Part shown: piece after piece, positions 9,078-17,750 of the stretch
Layout: the number at the start of each line of letters is the position of its first letter
Numbering within the stretch: the stretch's first letter is position 1
Origin: Bacteroidales bacterium
GTDB lineage: Bacteria > Bacteroidota > Bacteroidia > Bacteroidales > GCA-2748055
Length of the DNA stretch: 64,000 bases
Direction of reading: 5' to 3'
NCBI GenBank assembly: GCA_029210725.1
Contig: JARGFM010000004.1
Span: 118,288-182,287, forward strand
Position numbers and translations under genes: made by a program
Notes under the pieces: model-generated
What the model saw: the letters and a program-made list of their open reading frames with translations, nothing else
The model's database searches: none
What the model was told of the DNA's origin: nothing

Positions 9078-10292
9078 TTACAATCCCAGCTTTTCTGCAG
9101 TTGCCGAAGGCACAGCCTCCTTATGGACCATAAAAAAGATGGTCTTGGCACGCATATAGGCCTCCGAAACGTAGTGGTATCCCTTATAGATGTGATTTCC
9201 GCTTCCCCAGGAGTTCTTCACCAGGTAAAACTTATTTCCTGCCTGGTCCCTGGCGATCCCGGTGATATGCATCAGGTGGTCGTCGGTGGTCCGGTAGTTA
9301 TCGAACATCTCCTGGCGGTTCTCCTGGGTAATGGTCCGCTCCTTTTTGGGTGTGGAGAAGTCATAGAACAACGCCTCCTGCTCACTTTCCGAGAGTTCAT
9401 CCCACCGGGCCCTTTCCAGTCCGTCCAGATCCTCAATCCCGGTGGAAGGCATCAGGGCCACTCCCTTTTTCCAGTCGTAGCTCCGCTCCCCCACATCGGC
9501 ATCCCAGCACACGCTGTAGCCATTTTCCAGGGCAAAGTCCAGCAAGCCCATCATCTCGTCCAGGGGTACATTAGCAATGCTGCCCCACATCCAGTTATCG
9601 GGGATCTCCAGCAGGAAGTCCTGGTAGAACGGATGGTGGGTGTAGGAGCCAACTGCCACATAATCGCCGGGCTTCAGCTCCGTGGAACTCCCAAAAGAGG
9701 CCGGGGTAAATGATTCTCCCTGGTAGTCAAACTCCTCCGGAACCACTCCCAGATAGGCGTCCAGAATCCCCGTATAACCCGCCTTCCATACCGGAGATAG
9801 TTCCCGGTTGCGATTCTTGACCACCGCATCCACATAGGCCTTCAGCATCCCGTCCATCTCTACGTGAACGGGCAGCGAATCCCTGGTAGTAACTCCATCA
9901 TACACCTCATCGGGCACCATGCCGTAATCCATCCAGATCTGGATCACATCCAGGGCGAGTCCTCCGGGTCCGAAATTCCCCTGGCCATGCAGTCGTACAT
10001 ACTTATCGGCCTTCATTTCATAAGCTTTCCTCACAAAAAACATCTCCGAAAGATCATGTGCCCCCTTACCGACGCGAAGAAGCTCCGATTCAATAAAACT
10101 GACCGATGCGAAGCTCCAGCAGGTCCCTGAGCGGTGCTGATCCTTCACAGGTGTAGCCGGTACAGAGGTGACCAAGGTGAATTCATACCCTTTGGGTGCT
10201 TCCTCTTTCTTCTTTTGCTGTCCGTACAGACCGGAACCTGAAACGGCCACACCGATTAATATCAGTGTCGTGTAAGGTATTAAATTTTTCAT
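9078..10292 (-). CDS. Secreted C1-family cysteine peptidase (PepC/bleomycin hydrolase-like)
   Basis: 404 residues with a signal peptide (residues 1-24, ending G-L-Y-G-Q). The papain-like catalytic set is visible: Gln-His before G-T-C-W-S-F with Cys58, then a His in L-M-H-I-T-G-I-A (about 345) and an Asn in V-K-N-S-W-G (about 365). The large insert between Cys and His (about 280 residues) is typical of the aminopeptidase C branch and not of short papains. Export makes a periplasmic or lipid-phase peptide-degrading role likely. It has its own transcription unit. Confidence 0.88.
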   Translation of the reverse strand: MKNLIPYTTLILIGVAVSGSGLYGQQKKKEEAPKGYEFTLVTSVPATPVKDQHRSGTCWSFASVSFIESELLRVGKGAHDLSEMFFVRKAYEMKADKYVRLHGQGNFGPGGLALDVIQIWMDYGMVPDEVYDGVTTRDSLPVHVEMDGMLKAYVDAVVKNRNRELSPVWKAGYTGILDAYLGVVPEEFDYQGESFTPASFGSSTELKPGDYVAVGSYTHHPFYQDFLLEIPDNWMWGSIANVPLDEMMGLLDFALENGYSVCWDADVGERSYDWKKGVALMPSTGIEDLDGLERARWDELSESEQEALFYDFSTPKKERTITQENRQEMFDNYRTTDDHLMHITGIARDQAGNKFYLVKNSWGSGNHIYKGYHYVSEAYMRAKTIFFMVHKEAVPSATAEKLGL

Positions 10293-10354
10293 TTTGTTTG
10301 GTTTGGGTTCAAGCGCTTAAATTAGCAATATTCCTGAAGAATGGGGAAGTTGAA

Positions 10355-10399
10355 CCCCGAAAATATTCGGGGAAGGGCCCGGTATAAATTTGAACCGGG
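10355..10399. repeat. Two short inverted repeats between LytTR and C1 peptidase genes
   Basis: CCCCGAA/TTCGGGG with a 4-base loop (10355-10372) and CCCGGT/ACCGGG with a 10-base loop (10378-10399). They lie just past the end of the LytTR gene. Neither is followed by a T-run on either strand, so they may be Rho-related or mRNA-stabilising ends and are not clear intrinsic terminators. Confidence 0.45.
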
Positions 10400-10404
10400 A
10401 GATA

Positions 10405-11265
10405 TTACAGGGAGACCCGGTTCAGGAACTCATGCACATGCTCGGCGTAGGACTTGGAGACGGGGAGGCGGATCTCTTCCGGTGAATCCATGTAGATGTA
10501 AAGGTTGGTACTGATCAGCTTCACCAGTTTGATATTCTCGAAATTCACCATGTAGGAGCGGTGGCAGCGCTGAATCAGGGTCCCCTCCAGCTCCTTCTCC
10601 AGCCGTTTCATGGTATTCCGAAGCATGATTTTTTTCACCTTACCCTTCTCCCTGCTATGCACCGTCACATAGTTGTCGGTCGACTCCACAAAGAGGATAT
10701 CCTCCGATTTTATGGAAAAACGAAGCTTCTCGGTTTCATCGCGGAAGGTGATCATCTTCTTTTCCCGGAACTCCAGGGAGGTATTATTGGTCAGGTTCTC
10801 CAGCTTTTTGCGCTTATCCTTCATGGATAGGTAAAGCCAGGAGAGGGAGTAAGGAATGGCCAGAACCATCAGGGTAATAAAGAGGAGGCTGGTGAAGCGG
10901 TCCACCAGTTCCATGCCCGATTTCAGAAGGAGCAGGTCCACCGCCAGGTAGATCAGGGCCATAATCACGATCTCGGCCAGGTGCCAGAGCCCGAAGATCA
11001 GGTAGCTCATGCGGATTCTTCCCATCAACAGGAAAAAGACCAGCTTGCTGAGTACGATCCCCAGCATTCCGATAAGGATCATTACGCTGGAATTGAAAAA
11101 GAATTCCAGCCGGCTCATGTCAATCCGGGAAGCGGCATCAAAGGGGGCATAGGTATTAATAAACACGAGGGCGAAGATGGAGACAAACATCACCTGGGTA
11201 ATGAGGATGGACTTATCTTTCAGATAGTCGGGGATTTCCTCGAAAATGATCTTCAAACTACTCAT
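10405..11265 (-). CDS. Membrane-bound LytTR-type transcription factor
   Basis: 286 residues: about four membrane spans in residues 15-165, a coiled linker (K-D-K-R-K-K-L-E-N), then a LytTR DNA-binding domain from about 185 with D-I-L-F-V-E-S-T-D-N-Y-V-T-V-H and C-H-R-S-Y-M-V-N. No receiver or kinase domain is present, so the membrane part may itself sense a signal. The start at 11265 (M-S-S-L-K) is used because upstream residues overlap the OmpA gene in another frame; it overlaps that gene by 8 bases. It closes a queE-OmpA-LytTR operon and may regulate the envelope genes around it, which is inference. Confidence 0.85.
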   Translation of the reverse strand: MSSLKIIFEEIPDYLKDKSILITQVMFVSIFALVFINTYAPFDAASRIDMSRLEFFFNSSVMILIGMLGIVLSKLVFFLLMGRIRMSYLIFGLWHLAEIVIMALIYLAVDLLLLKSGMELVDRFTSLLFITLMVLAIPYSLSWLYLSMKDKRKKLENLTNNTSLEFREKKMITFRDETEKLRFSIKSEDILFVESTDNYVTVHSREKGKVKKIMLRNTMKRLEKELEGTLIQRCHRSYMVNFENIKLVKLISTNLYIYMDSPEEIRLPVSKSYAEHVHEFLNRVSL

Positions 11266-13195
11266 GGATCCTGATAATTTTAAGTTCGGTACGCCTGTTC
11301 CGGGCCCTTCCTGCCTCGGTGGCATTATCGTCCACCGGCAACATCTCCCCGTAACCGGCGGCCTCCAGCCTGCTCTGATCAATTCCTTTGCCTGTAAGAT
11401 ACTTCACCACACTCTGCGCCCTTTGCTCCGATAAGATCTGGTTATGTTCCGGTGTTCCGGTGTTGTCTGTATGTCCACTGATCTCCACCCCGATGGCCGG
11501 ATTCAATGAAAGAAACTCATATACCCGCTTCAGTTCCACCCTCGATTCCGGCTTCAGACCAAAGGATTCGCTTTCATAAAAAATATTGTTCAGCACCACC
11601 CTGCTGCCTACCTGCACCGGATCAAGCGGGACATCCCTTCTCAAAGCTTCGGCCCGGCTGTGTATCCCGGTGAAAGTGAAATGCTCCGAATAGAACAGGT
11701 ACCCGTCTGCCGAAACATTCAGGGCATAGTCCCGGCCGCTGGGCAGAGAGATCAGATAGTCGCCTTCGCCCGGGTAGGATTCCAGCTCCATGACTGCCTC
11801 TTCGCTCTCCAGGTCGATTAACTGTATAGCGGCCTTCAGTCCCTTCATATTTCGTGAATTGTATACCCGGCCCTTCATATAGGAAACAGGCACCGGTCTC
11901 ATCTCCCGGGGCATTTCAAAGGAGTATATGTCTGTGTCGGTCCCCTCTCCCCTGTTGGATGCAAAATAGGCCCTGTTTCCCGCGGCATTCAGGCTCAGTC
12001 CGATATCATCAGCCCAGGTATTGATGGGATAGCCCAGGTTTACAGGCCGGCTCCATCCCGGGCTTCCATTGAACCTGGTAAGAAACAGGTCCCCCTGGCC
12101 CATACCCGGCCAGCCGGCGGATGAAAAATAGAGGCTCCGCTGATCAGGATGGATAAAAGGCGACTGTTCCAGTCCGGCTGTATTCACCGAATCGCCCAGG
12201 TTCACCGGATCGCTCCAGCTCTCCCCCATCCGTTCGGACATCCAGATATCATAAGAGCCCCGTCCTCCCGGACGGTTGGAAGTAAAATAGAGCCTGCGGC
12301 CATCGGCCGATATGGCAGGATGCTTCTCGCTGTAACGGCTGTTTACCGGGCTGCCGGCATTTTTTGGGCTGCTCCACCTTCCCTCTTCGAGCGTGGAGTA
12401 GTACAGATCGCACATTCCAAGCCCGTTGCGCCGGTTACAGGCGGTGAACCACAGGGTTTTTCCGTCAGCGGTCATGGACTGTGCTCCTTCATTATCGGGA
12501 GTGTTAAGGGGTGCCCCGGCATTTTTACGGGATTCCCAGGAATCCTCCTTCCGGGTGGAGTAGAAAAAATCCTCCTGCAGGGAGAGAGAATCTCCGCCCC
12601 AATGAATATCTGCCGGCAGCATGACCGTAAAGATCAGCATCTCCTCATCCACGGTCAGGGCGGGCCAGTACTCATTGAATTCCGAATTTACGGCAGGCCC
12701 CAGATTCTCTGGCTGAAAAGGTACCGGATTTTTCATGGCTTCCCGGGCAAAAAGGCATTTTTCTCTGATGGAAACAGCTGCATCCCTGTTCTTTAAGCGC
12801 TGAGGGGGGAAAGCAAGGTAACTCTCCGCCAGCTCCTCCGCCCCCCGGTAGTCGCCTGTCATCAGCTTCAGTCCCGCCAGAAGCCGGTAAGCCTCCGGAT
12901 TACCTTCGGGATCAATTTCCAGGGTACGGGCATAATTGGAAATGGCCTCCTCCAATCGCCCCTGATCAAAGTAAAGCTGGGCCAGCATCTGGTAAGCCTC
13001 TATAAAATGCACATCCGCTTTTATGGCCTTTAACAGCGACTCCTCCACACAGGCATTATCCAGTAATTCATAGCAGGTTCTGGCCTCCTTAAACCGCTTG
13101 ATGGCCTTTTTGGAGCTGGAACTGTAATACTGAGCCAGGAGCCCCTGCGCCAGAACCAGCAGTACGAAAAATCCTATGCCTCTTTTAAAGCCCAT
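11258..13195 (-). CDS. OmpA-family outer membrane protein with TPR and PD40 repeats
   Basis: 645 residues: signal peptide (1-21), TPR-like repeats (about 25-150), a run of PD40/WD40-like beta-propeller strands (about 180-430, with repeats such as L-Y-F-T-S-N-R-P-G-G), a carboxypeptidase-regulatory-like segment (about 440-520), and a C-terminal OmpA peptidoglycan-binding domain with S-G-H-T-D-N-T-G-T-P-E-H-N and S-E-Q-R-A-Q-S-V. This layout is common in Bacteroidota, where such proteins tie the outer membrane to the wall. It starts directly after the queE stop. Confidence 0.9.
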   Translation of the reverse strand: MGFKRGIGFFVLLVLAQGLLAQYYSSSSKKAIKRFKEARTCYELLDNACVEESLLKAIKADVHFIEAYQMLAQLYFDQGRLEEAISNYARTLEIDPEGNPEAYRLLAGLKLMTGDYRGAEELAESYLAFPPQRLKNRDAAVSIREKCLFAREAMKNPVPFQPENLGPAVNSEFNEYWPALTVDEEMLIFTVMLPADIHWGGDSLSLQEDFFYSTRKEDSWESRKNAGAPLNTPDNEGAQSMTADGKTLWFTACNRRNGLGMCDLYYSTLEEGRWSSPKNAGSPVNSRYSEKHPAISADGRRLYFTSNRPGGRGSYDIWMSERMGESWSDPVNLGDSVNTAGLEQSPFIHPDQRSLYFSSAGWPGMGQGDLFLTRFNGSPGWSRPVNLGYPINTWADDIGLSLNAAGNRAYFASNRGEGTDTDIYSFEMPREMRPVPVSYMKGRVYNSRNMKGLKAAIQLIDLESEEAVMELESYPGEGDYLISLPSGRDYALNVSADGYLFYSEHFTFTGIHSRAEALRRDVPLDPVQVGSRVVLNNIFYESESFGLKPESRVELKRVYEFLSLNPAIGVEISGHTDNTGTPEHNQILSEQRAQSVVKYLTGKGIDQSRLEAAGYGEMLPVDDNATEAGRARNRRTELKIIRIHE

Positions 13196-13825
13196 CTATG
13201 GGATGTGCATGTATTTGTGAGACTGTATGGAGATCATCCAGCGGGGATTCTGCTTGGAAAAATCAATAATCAGGGGCAGGATCTCTTCCCTCCGGCTCCA
13301 TTCGGGCTGCAGGTAAAGCTTGCACTCCTCTCCTACCTTAGCCGCATTCTCCAGCGCCCAGGAAATATCATCCCCGGAAGCGATAATCACCTTCAGTTCG
13401 TCCGCCTCGGTGTAGATCGGCTCCAGGGGGGGTGCCTTCTTTTTTGGAGAGAGACAAATCCAGTCCCAGTGACCACTCAGTGCATAGGCCCCGCTGGTCT
13501 CCAGGAAGGTTTCGATCCCCCGTTCCTTCAACATTACGGTCAGGATTTCCATGTTAACCATTAAGGGCTCTCCGCCTGTAACAACCACAGCTGCAGCGGG
13601 ATATTGCATCACATGATCGACAATCTGCTCCACCGGCACCACCGGATGAAGTGCTGGATTCCACGAAAACTTTGTATCGCACCAGCTGCAACCCACATCG
13701 CATCCGCCTACCCGTATAAAATATGCCGCTTTCCCTGTATGGAAGCCCTCACCCTGTATGGTATAAAACTCTTCCACCAGGGGGATCTGCCTTCCTCCCT
13801 CAAAAATCTTCTGATCAAAATCCAT
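13196..13825 (-). CDS. queE: 7-carboxy-7-deazaguanine synthase (radical SAM)
   Basis: About 209 residues. The radical SAM cluster motif is in G-G-C-D-V-G-C-S-W-C-D-T-K, preceded by E-E-F-Y-T-I-Q-G-E-G, which is diagnostic of QueE, and followed by V-V-T-G-G-E-P-L. It makes the 7-deazaguanine core of queuosine from carboxytetrahydropterin. The ATG at 13825 is preferred to an upstream TTG at 13852. No other queuosine gene is nearby; it shares an operon with OmpA and LytTR genes. Confidence 0.93.
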   Translation of the reverse strand: MDFDQKIFEGGRQIPLVEEFYTIQGEGFHTGKAAYFIRVGGCDVGCSWCDTKFSWNPALHPVVPVEQIVDHVMQYPAAAVVVTGGEPLMVNMEILTVMLKERGIETFLETSGAYALSGHWDWICLSPKKKAPPLEPIYTEADELKVIIASGDDISWALENAAKVGEECKLYLQPEWSRREEILPLIIDFSKQNPRWMISIQSHKYMHIP

Positions 13826-13927
13826 TTGTAAATAATCCCTCTTAGAAAACAAAGGTAATGAACAATTGGGGTCGGTAAATGCAGAATCCCGCTTTTTTAT
13901 TAATTTGGACTTCTAAATATCCGACTC

Positions 13928-14968
13928 ATGAAAGCAATCAATACTGCACTCTGCTCCTATGGAATGTCGGGCCTGGTCTTTCACGGTCCGCTCCTCGAAA
14001 CCCATCCCGGTTATAAAGTGGGGAAAATTCTGGAAAGACACCGCCACGATTCCAGAGGCAGGCACCAGGGCGCCCGGCTGGTCAGGGATTTTGAGGCGAT
14101 CATCGGGGATCCTTCCATCGAACTGGTGGTGGTCAACACTCCCGATCACCTCCATATGGATATGGCTTCCCGGGCCATGGAGGCAGGCAAACATGTGGTG
14201 GTGGAGAAGCCCTTCACCCTGAAGACCGGTGACGCGGACCGCCTGATAGAGATTTCCGAAAAACAGGGCGTTATGCTAAGTGTATATCAGAACAGGCGCT
14301 GGGATGGGGTTTACCTCACCGTAAAGGAAGTGCTGGCTTCGGGAAAACTTGGGCGCCTGGTGGATTTTGAGGTACACTTCGACCGCTTCAGAAACTATAT
14401 TAAGGAGTCGTGGAAGGACCAGTCCAACGGAACCGGAACCCTTTACAACCTGGGGTCGCACCTGATCGATCAGACCCTGAACCTTTTTGGCATGCCCGAC
14501 CGTTTGTTCTGTGATACCCGGATGCTGCGCGACGGGGCTCTGACCGACGATAGTTATGATCTCTGGCTGCATTATCCGGAGTTCAAATGCATGCTGCGCT
14601 CCAGCTATCTGGTGCGGGAGCAGGGTCCCAGCTTTATGCTCCACGGGACCGAAGGCTCTTTCCTGGCCTGGGGCTCCGATCCCCAGGAGCGGGACCTGAA
14701 AGCCGGATTGATCCCGGGATCCGAAGGCTGGGGTATGGATCCCGATTTCAGCCATGCAAGAATCAATACCGATGTGAACGGGGAGCACCTGGAAGGCGAT
14801 TACCCGCTGCAGGCCGGCAACTATATGGCCTATTATGACAACATCTATGAGGTCATTCGAAACGGCGCCCCGCTGATAGTCACACCCCGTCAGGCCAGGG
14901 ATGTGATCCGGGTCATCGAAGCGGCCTATGAAAGCAGCCGGAAAGGCGAAGTGGTCAGATTAAGCTAG
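13928..14968 (+). CDS. Gfo/Idh/MocA-family oxidoreductase
   Basis: 346 residues. The N-terminal Rossmann part lacks a tight GxGxxG but has Y-G-M-S-G-L-V-F-H-G, then V-V-N-T-P-D-H-L-H and the family signature V-V-E-K-P-F-T-L near residue 93-100. The C-terminal part carries the typical alpha/beta domain (F-E-V-H-F-D-R-F). Members are NAD(P)-dependent sugar or cyclitol dehydrogenases; the substrate cannot be read from sequence. Its stop abuts the stop of the convergent DUF6807 gene with no gap. Confidence 0.88.
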   Translation: MKAINTALCSYGMSGLVFHGPLLETHPGYKVGKILERHRHDSRGRHQGARLVRDFEAIIGDPSIELVVVNTPDHLHMDMASRAMEAGKHVVVEKPFTLKTGDADRLIEISEKQGVMLSVYQNRRWDGVYLTVKEVLASGKLGRLVDFEVHFDRFRNYIKESWKDQSNGTGTLYNLGSHLIDQTLNLFGMPDRLFCDTRMLRDGALTDDSYDLWLHYPEFKCMLRSSYLVREQGPSFMLHGTEGSFLAWGSDPQERDLKAGLIPGSEGWGMDPDFSHARINTDVNGEHLEGDYPLQAGNYMAYYDNIYEVIRNGAPLIVTPRQARDVIRVIEAAYESSRKGEVVRLS

Positions 14969-15985
14969 CTACCTGGCGGAGAAATCCTTAAAGATGGCCT
15001 CTATCTCCTGGCGGTTCAGCTCTCCGGAAGCCACGACAAAACGGTGACGAAAGCTCAGGGATTCCCCCTTTTTCAAAAGCAGATGAAACTTGTCAAGCTC
15101 CCGGTTATAAACCTGACGGCCCAGGTTATTTATGGAAAAAAGCCCATAGTCCCTGGCATGCCAGCAGGAAGGGTAAGAGATATTCTCCGGGTGGTCCATA
15201 AGGATCAGTGAACAGGCGGAACCCCCTCTGGTCCCGGTCAGCCTGACCCACCGGGCCCTTTTCCCCCAGACTTCCCTGCCCTGATCTCCTTCACTGTTCA
15301 GGTACCATCCGGTGAGCCCCTCCTTATCCAGAGCCGCCACTCCGTCAGAAACCTCCGGGGGGAGTTCAAAAGCCCGGTCGACCCGGATAGCCAGCATCCC
15401 TTCCTTATTATCGGTAAACTCGACCCGGTCGGCTACGGCGGTAAGCCTGGTGATCCGGTCCACCATCCAGACACCCTCACTACCCCGGAAAAGATAAGTG
15501 GCAGACTCTTCAAGCATTCGGATGGAATAAGCATTATCCGGGGCCACCCAGTCCATCCTGACCTTCAGAACCCCAAGCTCACCCACAGTTTCCGCCTGTT
15601 CGACAGTCCGGTGAACAATCCTGCCATAGGCTCCTTTGCGTTCCTCGGCCACGGCATTGGAGTTGTTCCAGAAGTCATATCCGTTCACATCCCCGAAATT
15701 GAACCAGAGCCCCACGTGATGCGGATGATCGACACGTTCCTTTTCCCTGGGAGCTATGGGAAATCCGCGGGTGACCGGCAGGCCATCCGGCGCATAAATG
15801 GGATAAAGCACCGGTTTCTCCAGGGCAGCGTAGAAACGGTACGATGTAAACAGCTCTCCGTCCATCCAAACCTCCACCCGGTCCAATTCTTCCTGAAGCT
15901 TTAACTGGACAGAAGCATTTATCTGTGCAAAAATGGATGGTGCCAAAGAGAGGGCCACGCAGAGCATAAGAACTGGTTTTTTCAT
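14969..15985 (-). CDS. Exported DUF6807 (PmoA-like) protein
   Basis: 338 residues with a signal peptide (1-21, ending I-F-A-Q). The conserved D-H-P-H-H-V-G-L-W-F-N-F-G-D-V-N-G region near residue 90-105 marks the DUF6807 family, often annotated PmoA-like. Its activity is not established; members often sit beside Gfo/Idh/MocA and DUF1080 genes in glycan-related loci of Bacteroidota and Planctomycetota, and a Gfo/Idh/MocA gene is the convergent neighbour here. It is followed at 19 bases upstream by the GT39-type gene in the same direction. Confidence 0.8.
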   Translation of the reverse strand: MKKPVLMLCVALSLAPSIFAQINASVQLKLQEELDRVEVWMDGELFTSYRFYAALEKPVLYPIYAPDGLPVTRGFPIAPREKERVDHPHHVGLWFNFGDVNGYDFWNNSNAVAEERKGAYGRIVHRTVEQAETVGELGVLKVRMDWVAPDNAYSIRMLEESATYLFRGSEGVWMVDRITRLTAVADRVEFTDNKEGMLAIRVDRAFELPPEVSDGVAALDKEGLTGWYLNSEGDQGREVWGKRARWVRLTGTRGGSACSLILMDHPENISYPSCWHARDYGLFSINNLGRQVYNRELDKFHLLLKKGESLSFRHRFVVASGELNRQEIEAIFKDFSAR

Positions 15986-16004
15986 GAGATCGGGAATTAG
16001 CTTG

Positions 16005-17669
16005 TTAAGGGCCGGAAGGAGCGGCCCGTCTCACGGTAAATACATATCCGTCCTTTTCCATAAGCACCTCCAGTTCCGGATAGCGCTCCAGGTAAATATC
16101 CTTCTTATTTACTTTAATCACAAAATAGGCATCCCGGTCCAGGGAACCGGTCATCAGTCGCTCTATACTGTCATCCTCCTCACCGGGTTGTTTGTCGAAA
16201 TAAAAGAGGTGCGTAAAGCTCTTGAATCCCAGAGTATTCACATAAACATCCTGTCCCCGGAGACTCTTATAGAATTTAACAGCAACTCTTTGATTATAAC
16301 CTTCCACACGTTCGGTAAAGAGTGAGATGGAGGCAAATACAAACAGGAGAACCACCAGATGGAGGATCACCATCCCGCTCCAGTCTCTGCGGAGAATCTG
16401 AACCGATGCAAAGATGACACCCAGGAAGAGAAAAAGGCCGGTGATCCATTCATAACCACTCCAGTGAACATTCCGCTTGAGTGCTTCCGTAGCGAAGGGC
16501 CCTATGAATGAGAAATTCTTGCCAAGCAGCCAGTTGTAATGGTCGGTGATCAAGGGGAAAACGATGGCCATGCCGGAAAGCAGGAGGGCAATCAGAAAGA
16601 TCAGCAGCACCTGCCAGCCACCAATCTCTATTTTCCGGTCGAGCCATTTGTCCCACACCCAGGCAGCCAGGAAGGTCAGTGGAAAATAGCCCAGTGAGCT
16701 GTAGTGAAGCAGCTTGGTATTAACCATGGAGAATACGATCAGGATCACCAGCAACAGAATGTACATCCACTGCCGGAACAAGCGTTGTAATTCGGTATCT
16801 TCCGCCTTCTTGGTAATGCTCTTCATGGCAATCACCGAGGCAGGGAAGACCCCGACGAGAAGAACCACCAGGTGATAACCGAAGAATCCGTCATGGACAC
16901 TGCTTTGTGTGGAAAGCAGCTTGATCTGGTAGTTGATAAACTCCCGGATGATCCCGGAATTTCCGCTGGCCGCCTGGAACAGGAACCAGCTCCCCCCTAC
17001 TGCTGCCAGAACCAAGAAAAAAACAAGTACATGAACCACCGTGGTGGATATCCGGAAGCGTTTCAGAGCCAGGAAGGCCAGAAAACAAAGCAGGAAGATC
17101 AGGATGGCCACCGGCCCTTTGGTCATCACAGCAAGCCCGAAGAAAACAGCTGATATAATCAGGTTCTTTACCTGTCCCGTCGCACGGTCCGGGTCAAAGT
17201 AAAAAATAAACCTGGAAATCCCAATGAAAATAAAGAGGTTGAACCATGGATCAATGATCCCGGATTTAAAGAAGAAAAAGGGAAGTATGGCTGCCGCGTA
17301 GGAGAGGATCCATAACAGTCCGAAGCGGTGTCCGTAAATTTTACGTCCGAAGGAATAAAGCATCATCAGGGATAAAATTCCACAGATAACATTGGGAAAT
17401 CTGGCAGCGAATTCATTGATTCCGAATATTTTCATGGAGACTGCCTGAAGCCAGAAAAAGAGCGGGGGCTTTTCCGGAGAAGGTTCAAAATCTATCTGTA
17501 CCGTCAGATAATCTCCGGTAACAATCATTTCCCTGGCCGATTCGGCATAGTTGGTCTCATCGGAATCGAAGAGATGAACCGAACCCAGAAAAGGAAGAAG
17601 GAAGAGAAGTGAAAGCACCACAATCCCCGCGTAAACCAGAATCCTCCGAAGTATAGTATCACCCAGCAT
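16005..17669 (-). CDS. ArnT/GT39-type membrane glycosyltransferase
   Basis: About 554 residues with roughly 11-12 membrane spans. The first periplasmic loop has the D-S-D-E-T-N-Y-A-E-S-A-R-E-M motif and P-E-K-P-P-L-F-F-W-L, typical of ArnT-like enzymes that move a sugar from a polyprenyl-phosphate donor to lipid A or proteins. The acceptor and sugar are not known. The ATG at 17669 is chosen over the TTG at 17678. It reads divergently from galK. Confidence 0.87.
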   Translation of the reverse strand: MLGDTILRRILVYAGIVVLSLLFLLPFLGSVHLFDSDETNYAESAREMIVTGDYLTVQIDFEPSPEKPPLFFWLQAVSMKIFGINEFAARFPNVICGILSLMMLYSFGRKIYGHRFGLLWILSYAAAILPFFFFKSGIIDPWFNLFIFIGISRFIFYFDPDRATGQVKNLIISAVFFGLAVMTKGPVAILIFLLCFLAFLALKRFRISTTVVHVLVFFLVLAAVGGSWFLFQAASGNSGIIREFINYQIKLLSTQSSVHDGFFGYHLVVLLVGVFPASVIAMKSITKKAEDTELQRLFRQWMYILLLVILIVFSMVNTKLLHYSSLGYFPLTFLAAWVWDKWLDRKIEIGGWQVLLIFLIALLLSGMAIVFPLITDHYNWLLGKNFSFIGPFATEALKRNVHWSGYEWITGLFLFLGVIFASVQILRRDWSGMVILHLVVLLFVFASISLFTERVEGYNQRVAVKFYKSLRGQDVYVNTLGFKSFTHLFYFDKQPGEEDDSIERLMTGSLDRDAYFVIKVNKKDIYLERYPELEVLMEKDGYVFTVRRAAPSGP

Positions 17670-17690
17670 AGACCCCAAAAGTACTAAAAT

Positions 17691-17719
17691 TTTGTCCCAT
17701 TTAGGATCAGATAATTTTT
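17691..17719 (+). promoter_or_regulatory. Candidate galK promoter
   Basis: TTTG at 17691-17694, a 17-base spacer and TAATTTTT at 17712-17719 resemble the Bacteroidota -33/-7 pair, with the last base of the -7 box off consensus. It lies 31 bases before the galK ATG. Confidence 0.35.
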
Positions 17720-17750
17720 CATACTTTTACCTTCCTAAAAGGACAGGGAT

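Noticed and set aside
13196..13852. TTG start for queE at 13852
   Set aside because: The ATG at 13825 fits the usual QueE N-terminus and has AAGAGGG upstream.
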